From assembly GCF_037975245.1 (NCBI RefSeq), contig NC_092576.1, positions 11,702,111 to 11,766,110 on the forward strand: a stretch of DNA of 64,000 nt. The letters are read 5' to 3'. Under the pieces are notes generated by a model. The model had not been told where the DNA came from. It was given only the letters and a program-made list of their open reading frames with translations, and did no database searches. The DNA comes from Apostichopus japonicus. Taxonomy: Eukaryota; Echinodermata; Holothuroidea; Aspidochirotida; Stichopodidae. A program made the position numbers and the translations under genes. This document shows, piece after piece, positions 59,001 to 64,000 of this stretch (its first letter is position 1; the number at the start of each line of letters is the position of its first letter).

Positions 59001-59850
59001 CGATGCGTGTGGTGACGTCATTAACTGTGACAGTCAGATCAACATGTTCGAAGGATTTGAACAATCCAGAGTTCATCTTCTTCACCTTATAATCGGAGCG
59101 AATAATGAGCGCTACTCCACCTCCTTTACGGTTTGCGCGGGGCCGTTGATAAACATTATAACCGCTCAATGACGCTTTAAATTCGCTCACAGCACATTGT
59201 CGGTGTTCCCCAATCCAGGTTTCTGTTACAGCGAAAATGTCTGTATCATTCTCAACAATGCTACTACACAAGGCCGCAATTTTGTTGTTGATGGAGCGGG
59301 CATTCCATAGGCTGAAGGAGAGTTTGCGATTGCGGTGAAAAGAGGAAATTCGCTTTACTGTCAATAGATTTTGATTTTCGATACCGCGGTTTTGTTGTTG
59401 TTGATATGACCTAGTATGGTCACGGTTTCCCACAACAGTTTGGATGGGTTTAGGGGCTTTTGTACAATCAATAGCAATCAGATTGTCAGTGTTTGATCCA
59501 GGTCCACGGGAAAGCTCATAATTAGGTGAAGTAATAATTACCGGTATCCGCCGCCTTTTCACCCCCTTGGTTCCTCTCTTTGTCCGGCGATTTTTAAAGC
59601 GATTTGTAGCAGTAATCCCATTTGTAATTATTCGGTCGATAGTCTCATGGCTCAACGGTATAGACCGCGGTATTGTACGGAGATCGATGAGCTCCTGCCT
59701 ACTGTAACTGTGTAGGTTAGGCTTAACATTAGGCATAGTGATAGGCCAATCCAACGAAACGTAAACAAATGTTAAAAATATCACAAGCGTAAAATAAACT
59801 TTCTCGATAAAATTTGAAAACGACTGCATCGCTGATGCATTGAATAAACC
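56070..59850 (-). mobile_element. Full-length non-LTR retrotransposon (LINE, CR1/L2 type)
   Basis: A single long ORF (56437-59829), a ~330-nt 3' UTR and a (TTA)n tail starting near 56070 on the minus strand. The 3' end GCGTTATATAAGAA matches that of the tRNA SINE at 10.3 kb. The 5' end is approximate. No target duplication was identified. It lies inside the SLCO copy B gene. Confidence 0.88.
56437..59829 (-). CDS. LINE ORF2-like protein: endonuclease and reverse transcriptase
   Basis: 1130 aa without interruption. An apurinic-type endonuclease spans about residues 165-395: FSLWNARSINNK, ETWI (Glu203), GDFNIHVD (317) and SDHS (384). Reverse transcriptase about 640-900: SNYRPVSNL (678), LDLTAAFDTIDH (750), GVPQGSGLGPILF (808) and FADDTQLY (841, catalytic). 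The C-terminus reads LHWLPVSARIEFK and FAPDLWNALPNDIR, as in CR1/L2 elements. No PHD finger or RNase H seen. Residues 10-28 are hydrophobic, so Met32 (MPNVKPNLHSY) may be the true start. Completeness suggests a young, possibly active copy. Confidence 0.92.
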   Translation of the reverse strand: MQSFSNFIEKVYFTLVIFLTFVYVSLDWPITMPNVKPNLHSYSRQELIDLRTIPRSIPLSHETIDRIITNGITATNRFKNRRTKRGTKGVKRRRIPVIITSPNYELSRGPGSNTDNLIAIDCTKAPKPIQTVVGNRDHTRSYQQQQNRGIENQNLLTVKRISSFHRNRKLSFSLWNARSINNKIAALCSSIVENDTDIFAVTETWIGEHRQCAVSEFKASLSGYNVYQRPRANRKGGGVALIIRSDYKVKKMNSGLFKSFEHVDLTVTVNDVTTRIVLIYRPPPSRTNGCKTVDFLVEFASFLEVLVISPGRLIILGDFNIHVDNATNGDALKFHDLLCSMNLVQLVRGSTHASGHTLDLVITRSIESPICTISDVTNDNSLPSDHSLIKFITDISRPHATKTTRVIRNIRSIRSDQLVEAIKKYKPVDSDDEYGISVDTLSVNFGKKLSDVMDMLAPAKKKVIVNKARAPWYTDELRLLRNNVRRLERAWLSSPLEINKQIFHGARTSYHDECERAKTQYHRSRIQSANTRKLFAVVDEITGDKKSTGAILPKHNDPQQMAQDFSDFFCGKIRKLRDTFHDVTKPSLPPCPPSHSFSNFKPITRDDATKRISAMNSKSSALDPMPTQLVKLCLPELVDDLVNIANTSFEAGTVPRRHKRALVRPLLKKPGLDPDVLSNYRPVSNLLFEHKFLENMCFNQIDEYFNQFSLYSKFQSAYRRNHSTETALLRVRNDILVSMDNHKECILVLLDLTAAFDTIDHDILLQLLEHRFGINGIALKWFDSYLRGRTQRVCIDNCYSDDEPLFCGVPQGSGLGPILFTLYTSPLEDIILANDIDFMLFADDTQLYFSCKHLSDWKFIPEKCIDDIREWMASNRLVLNDSKTEVIHFHSKFRKVQADISSFRVGVTHIKPISVVRNLGVQFDEFSSMSSHVSKICQSASYSLYRIGKIRKLLDRTSTERLIHAFVTSHLDYCNSLLYGIEQQQLARLQLIQNSAARMVTRSRRHEHITPILIDLHWLPVSARIEFKSLVITYNIINGTAPHNLGSLISRQALPEPMQIANRTRQRNRHSMEIRLEPGRFAQKSFGARSFAYFAPDLWNALPNDIRAAPSLNVFKAHLKTHLFRKYYSF

Positions 59851-59859
59851 AATAAAAAA

Positions 59860-60180
59860 TATAGTCCATGAAATCGTGGTGTAAAACGTTGAATTAACCA
59901 GGCGAAATTTAATAGTTTGACGAGCATTATAGTCGAGGTGCTACCTGTGCAGGTGCTACCAACACTTTATAACGTCATGAATTATTTAACAAACACCTTA
60001 AAGAGTACTCTAGTACCCTCACGCCCTTTTATAGACTTTTTCCACCAACCGAATTGCATCTCACCCACCAAGGCTCCACCCGCACAGAATCCTAGGAGTA
60101 GTTAATAAAATGATAGGATTATTACTTACCTGAAAGTAGCTGTGATACTGGGTACTATAGTAAAAAAAAAACAAGGGTCA
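59860..60180. other. SLCO copy B intron sequence
   Basis: No Kazal-like exon or other feature recognised. A short direct repeat GGTGCTACC at 59938 and 59950. Confidence 0.4.
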
Positions 60181-60284
60181 GCATAATGAATATGCATACC
60201 AAGTAAATAGGTAGTAAATTACACGTTGATGTCTCACATCGTCAAAGCACAGCGTCGTTTGCATCAGAGGGGATACAGGAGCAA

Positions 60285-61095
60285 CCTGTATACGTCTGAC
60301 AAAAAAAAAATGTGTAAAAGTAAGTTGGCCTGACGTTTCGATCCTAGCAGGATCTTCTTCAAAGGCTAAGTGACAAGTAACAGTAACAGAAGGGACAAAA
60401 ACACACACAGAATACAGACAGGTTAATGAGCATGGTGAACACAAAGAGATGTTAGGGGATTAGTAGACAAGGGATGGAGAGAAGAAAGAAAGAAAGAAAC
60501 CAACAGGGGAAGAGGAGAGGTAGGAGATAAAAAAAAAAGAAAAAGATAAATAAGATTTCGTGTTAGTATAACAATAAACCTTAAGTTTTTAACGTCTTCA
60601 ATGTTCTTGTTACATGAATGCCTTCCGTAGCAACATTAATAGAAGATTAGAAAGGGAATACCCCGCACAGACGGGAAACAATGTAACGTAACTTCCATGC
60701 ATGATACAGATACTCCCAAACCCATGTTTTAAACTTTAAGTAAATACACGCCGTCCTTGTAAATCTAAGCAGTAATTTCGGCAATACCAACAGACTGCTA
60801 CAGGCCGCTGATTACCGTTATATATACCTTCCAGGCCTTCCATCGACCTATTCAAATATGCAACTAGACTGTCTCGCACCGAATGGCGTTCCACAGACTG
60901 ATAACTCACTTTAAAGACATATTGTTGCTGCGATTGGTTGCTTTGCATTGTGTATTTCCTGAGGAGGTCCTTATTTGAGGGCGACAGGCAATGCTGTTTT
61001 TGCCCACCAAAAAAAAAAAGCCTTCATGGACGCTGATTGTATGTCCAGAGTTTCGAAACCGGTAAGGAAGGTCGTAATTCCACTATATACATATA
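60285..61095. mobile_element. Probable Penelope-like element relic
   Basis: Near 60331 the plus strand has GACGTTTCGATCCTAGCAGG followed by ATCTTCTTCAAAGG; near 61045, AGTTTCGAAACCGGTAAGG and AAGGTCG. Read inverted, these show GAAGAA, a short stem and GAAACGTC, a motif type repeated in terminal regions of Penelope-like elements. No RT remains and the frame at 60736-60948 is unrecognised, so the assignment is tentative. Confidence 0.35.
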
Positions 61096-61125
61096 AACGC
61101 ACACACACGCTTACACACACACACG

Positions 61126-61128
<3 letters not shown>

Positions 61129-61163
<35 letters not shown>
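61129..61163. repeat. (TA)n microsatellite
   Basis: TA run after a CA-rich stretch, followed by short repeats of GCCATTGGA/ACGCCATT-like words to about 61260. Confidence 0.9.
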
Positions 61164-61166
<3 letters not shown>

Positions 61167-61337
61167 GCCTTTGGTTCGCCATTGGAAACGTCATTGAACA
61201 CGCCATTAAATATACGCCATTGTACGCCTTTGAATATGCCGTTATAGATACGCCATTGGACACACACTACTTTGAATATGCCATAATAAAATTGTCATTA
61301 GGAAATGCAATGGTTCACATCAGGCCATGTTTCTTAC

Positions 61338-61533
61338 CCATCTTTGTAAAGTTCTGTAACTCCGGCGAATACTACGTTATCGCAGCTCGCAATAAACACC
61401 AACATGGTGAAGAAAGAAATCACAAGGGATCCAAAACAAAACTTCATTTGGCCTCGAAACTCTAAATTAAACTTCAAAATGACCCAAGCACCAACACCGC
61501 AGCCTATCAGGGTGGACGGCACTACTACCACTC
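61338..61533 (-). CDS. SLCO: SLCO copy B exon (TM7-8 region)
   Basis: Reads VVVVPSTLIGCGVGAWVILKF and FRGQMKFCFGS, as in OATP ...GGyiikkfkLk.rg..kfc.... Acceptor GACAG, donor GTAAGA. Open. Confidence 0.78.
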
Positions 61534-61765
61534 CTGTCAAGATAGTGAGTGAGTAAAGAGAAAAGAGAGAAAAGAAAACGGCTTTAGTCTGGAAGACGAT
61601 CGTGCTTCACAGAGATGAGTAAGTACTCTGTAGAGCACAGTTCATACGTTAGTTTAATGGGAGATGGGTGGAAAGATATATTTCCAGAATCTTGGATGAA
61701 TCTCATGATTTACGCATCCGTTCTCGATCGCAGTAATGGAAATGTCTTTAGATAAACATTTCCTT

Positions 61766-61899
<134 letters not shown>

Positions 61900-62041
61900 C
61901 AAACACATAAACACTTAATGAGACGAAGAATAAAAATAGAGGAAGGGACAGGAGGGGTGTGGACTGGGGTGGGGTCCATTGTTAACATCGTCAAAACTGA
62001 TCGGCTTTTTCATTAATTGTGGTAATACAATTTGAAAATAC

Positions 62042-62280
62042 CTGCCAATAGCGCCGCTTGTCCGGCAGATAGATTAAATTGACTTTCCACAAATTTTGGT
62101 CCAAATACGGCCACGGAAGCTAGAATAAATCATTCCATGGTGACGCCTCCATTCAGAAACATAAATGGTGGATTTTTCAAAAGTGTCCAGGCTGCTTTAG
62201 GGAATCTGAAAGGTAGTTACCAAAGCCTGCTCTGACCGTGAACTCTGACCCTTTTTGAACTTCACCGATTTCCTTATGAC
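62042..62280 (-). pseudogene. SLCO: SLCO copy B exon with frameshift and TGA
   Basis: Opens GHKEIGEVQKGSEF, shifts frame near TTTCAGATTCCC, continues FPKAAWTLLKNPPFMFLNGG, hits TGA, then FILASVAVFGPKFVESQF. 239 bp where 240 is needed. Confidence 0.72.
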
Positions 62281-62528
62281 CTGTGAAATTAGACGAGGTC
62301 AGAAATAAAATCAAATGATATTAGATATAACAAAAAAAAGTTCTTCCATCTTATACCCACCCCAACCTTTTCACACCGTCACCTATCTTACACGAAAAGG
62401 TGGCGATGTCTGATTAGCTCTGATTACTGATTAATCTGACTACTGGTTAGCTTTCTTCGCCTCTGTTGCTAGTTGTTGCGCCGTTTGCTTGTTCTTATTA
62501 TTCTACCAAATCGATTCGCGTTGCTTAC

Positions 62529-62650
62529 CTGGTAGGTTGGTGGGGACTCCCATAACTGAGAGACTGATGAGCAGAGAGATGCTGCCGCTTAAGAGGAAAC
62601 CTATCCACCATCCTCTAACCCAGACTGGACTGCTCGGATCAATGTTGAGC
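62529..62650 (-). CDS. SLCO: SLCO copy B exon (WWIGF segment)
   Basis: 122 bp, same phases as the paralogous 19824-19939 exon. Reads IDPSSPVWVRGWWIGF and VPTNLPG; open. Confidence 0.78.
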
Positions 62651-62659
62651 CTGATAAAT

Positions 62660-63315
62660 GACCACATGCAGACAGAAGTCAGAAGAGAGAAGTATGTGAC
62701 TTTTGAACTTGACTTTGGTGAAGTTGGTGTACGCATTACAGTACGTCGTGAAGATAAAGAGCTGATCTGATATTGAAGTTTCCAAATAAATATTTGTTCA
62801 CCTCTTGCTTTTTTTTCATTACAATATTACACTATGTACTTGATCTTTTACGAAGCACTATTATGCGTATTATAGTATAATAATGACTCAGATCGTGTCA
62901 CGAAAAGTTGGGAGTTCGTGGACAACTCTGATATTCCATGGGGGGTTCGTGGGGGGATAAAGTTAGGGAAACCCTGGTTTGAAGGTTTTAGGACCGAATC
63001 GATGATGACGTCAGTTCTTTAGAAAAGGGTAAATGTTAATCCATCGTTTTAGAAGTTTTAATAAACCAACCAAACAATGACAATCTTGTCTCATTGAAAA
63101 GAATGTCATTTTAGAGGTAAAATCTTATAATAAATAATAATATTAAGTAGTTATTTTTACGACGCTAAAGCGACCACAAATGTGGGAGAAGCCTGCAAGG
63201 CATTTTGGATTACAACTAACACGTCGGGTGGCTTCCAATTCAAAATTTTAACTCAAATTTGGAATCTCAGATGGGAAAACGAATGCTCTTTGATGAAAAA
63301 ATAACCCCACCTTAC
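62660..63315. other. Intergenic or intronic, no gene seen
   Basis: AT-rich; would be upstream of the first visible SLCO copy B exon. No earlier SLCO exon recognised. Confidence 0.4.
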
Positions 63316-63317
63316 TA

Positions 63318-63409
63318 TGACCGGGCCGGGTATCGAACCCGAAACTCCCGGTTGCTAAGCCTTATTGCTTCAAATGCCACCGCCTTTATCCACTCGGCAA
63401 CAGGACCGG
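63318..63409 (-). other. tRNA-Ser/Leu-like sequence, probable SINE head
   Basis: Minus strand opens CCGGTCCTGTTGCCGAGTGG, a class II A box (long variable arm), and ends GGGTTCGATACCCGGCCCGG with a good T arm; 6 of 7 acceptor pairs form. The anticodon arm is poor (loop with TTTGAAG, possible UGA). With no CCA-type proof and a weak stem it is more likely a SINE head or pseudogene than a working tRNA. Confidence 0.5.
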
Positions 63410-63602
63410 TATGTTATGTCTTGTGTATTTCCATTGTGTTTTGTGCTGAATTTGAGGATTTAGCCACTGATAACCGATGAGGCTGGCTGTTTAAAGGGTC
63501 ATCTCAACAAGATAAAATGCCGCATAAAATACACCACGGACTATTTCGTTCTACAAATAAATGTTGCTGCCTTTGCTCATCCATTTTAAGTGAACAATCA
63601 TA

Positions 63603-63944
63603 CTTTTTAAGAAAAAGCTGCACCCAGGAAAGAACCTGGGCACGAAAACCAAACTACCAAACGACTGATCCGCTCTCAGCCCCAGTCCCCTTGCATCGGG
63701 ACTGTGACTGTGTGATCATCGTCAGGTGTGTATCACCATTCCCTAAGGGAACAGATACTTTTTAAGAAAAAGTCACCTAGGAAAGAACCTGGGCACGAAA
63801 ACCAAACTACCAAACGACTGATCCGCTCTCAGCCCCAGTCCCCTTGCATCGGGACTGTGACTGTGTGATCATCGTCAGGTGTGTATCACCATTCCCTAAG
63901 GGAACAGATACTACACATGATCTTAGCCAAAAGGCCGAGAAGCG
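63603..63944 (-). mobile_element. U2-snRNA-headed SINE dimer, 15-bp target duplication
   Basis: On the minus strand a complete unit (from 63944: TCGCTTCTCGGCCTTTTGGC, GTATCTGTTCCC, body, CCCAGGTTCTTTCC, tail CTTTTTCTTAAAAA) is joined head to tail to a second unit that starts at GTATCTGTTCCC, lacks the first ~35 nt of the head, and ends in the same tail. AAGTGAACAATCATA flanks the whole dimer at 63588-63602 and 63945-63959. Confidence 0.92.
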
Positions 63945-64000
63945 AAGTGAACAATCATATAAAATTGAAAATCGTCACAATTTTGCAACAATTTACATTG

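Noticed and set aside
60736-60948. Minus-strand 70-codon frame
   Set aside because: Reads like protein in part but I recognise no family; left within the tentative Penelope-like relic.

Overview
The window is nuclear DNA from a metazoan. Its genes are split by GT-AG introns, it is AT-rich and crowded with repeats, and it has long (TA)n, (ATA)n and poly-G tracts. tRNA- and U2-snRNA-headed SINEs, a CR1/L2-type LINE, a Ty3/gypsy element, MAM-domain exons, a cathepsin B gene and organic-anion-transporter (SLCO/OATP) exons together suggest a marine invertebrate, plausibly a deuterostome such as an echinoderm. I cannot fix the taxon from sequence alone.

Layout. 1-18 kb is mostly intergenic: an old tandem repeat, a U2-headed SINE next to an orphan MAM exon (1.8-2.0 kb), (TA)n blocks fused to a dispersed repeat (7.0-7.5 and 17.4-17.6 kb), a tRNA SINE (10.3-10.7 kb), a second U2 SINE (11.7 kb), a polypurine tract (13.4 kb), a 58-bp satellite (14.3-14.9 kb) and a broken MAM exon (16.3 kb). 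18.1-24.7 kb carries the first six exons of an SLCO transporter on the minus strand; three of them have frameshifts. 25-29 kb holds two non-autonomous transposons with perfect 8-bp target duplications. 31.4-40.7 kb is an intact seven-exon cathepsin B gene on the minus strand (333 aa). 41-45.2 kb is a nest of inverted-repeat elements, including a striking 22-bp-phased array of 12-bp ACGT palindromes. 45.5-50.5 kb is a decayed Ty3/gypsy retrotransposon. 51.0-52.6 kb is a ~180-bp satellite ending in a fold-back. 54.0-62.65 kb holds the C-terminal exons of a second SLCO copy, also with lesions, into which a complete LINE (1130-aa ORF, uninterrupted) has inserted. The window ends with a dimeric U2 SINE flanked by a 15-bp target duplication.

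Functionally, the only protein gene that looks intact is cathepsin B, a lysosomal cysteine protease. The two SLCO copies are on the same strand on either side of it and look like decayed paralogues. The LINE is the likely source of retroposition machinery: its 3' tail is shared with the tRNA SINE, and the long target duplication around the U2-SINE dimer is what LINE-driven insertion leaves. The most unusual items are the U2-headed SINE family, the phased ACGT-palindrome element, the CAG-GGCGTAG terminal-inverted-repeat family and a ~60-bp block with CCAAT and octamer motifs found both upstream of cathepsin B and ~10 kb away.
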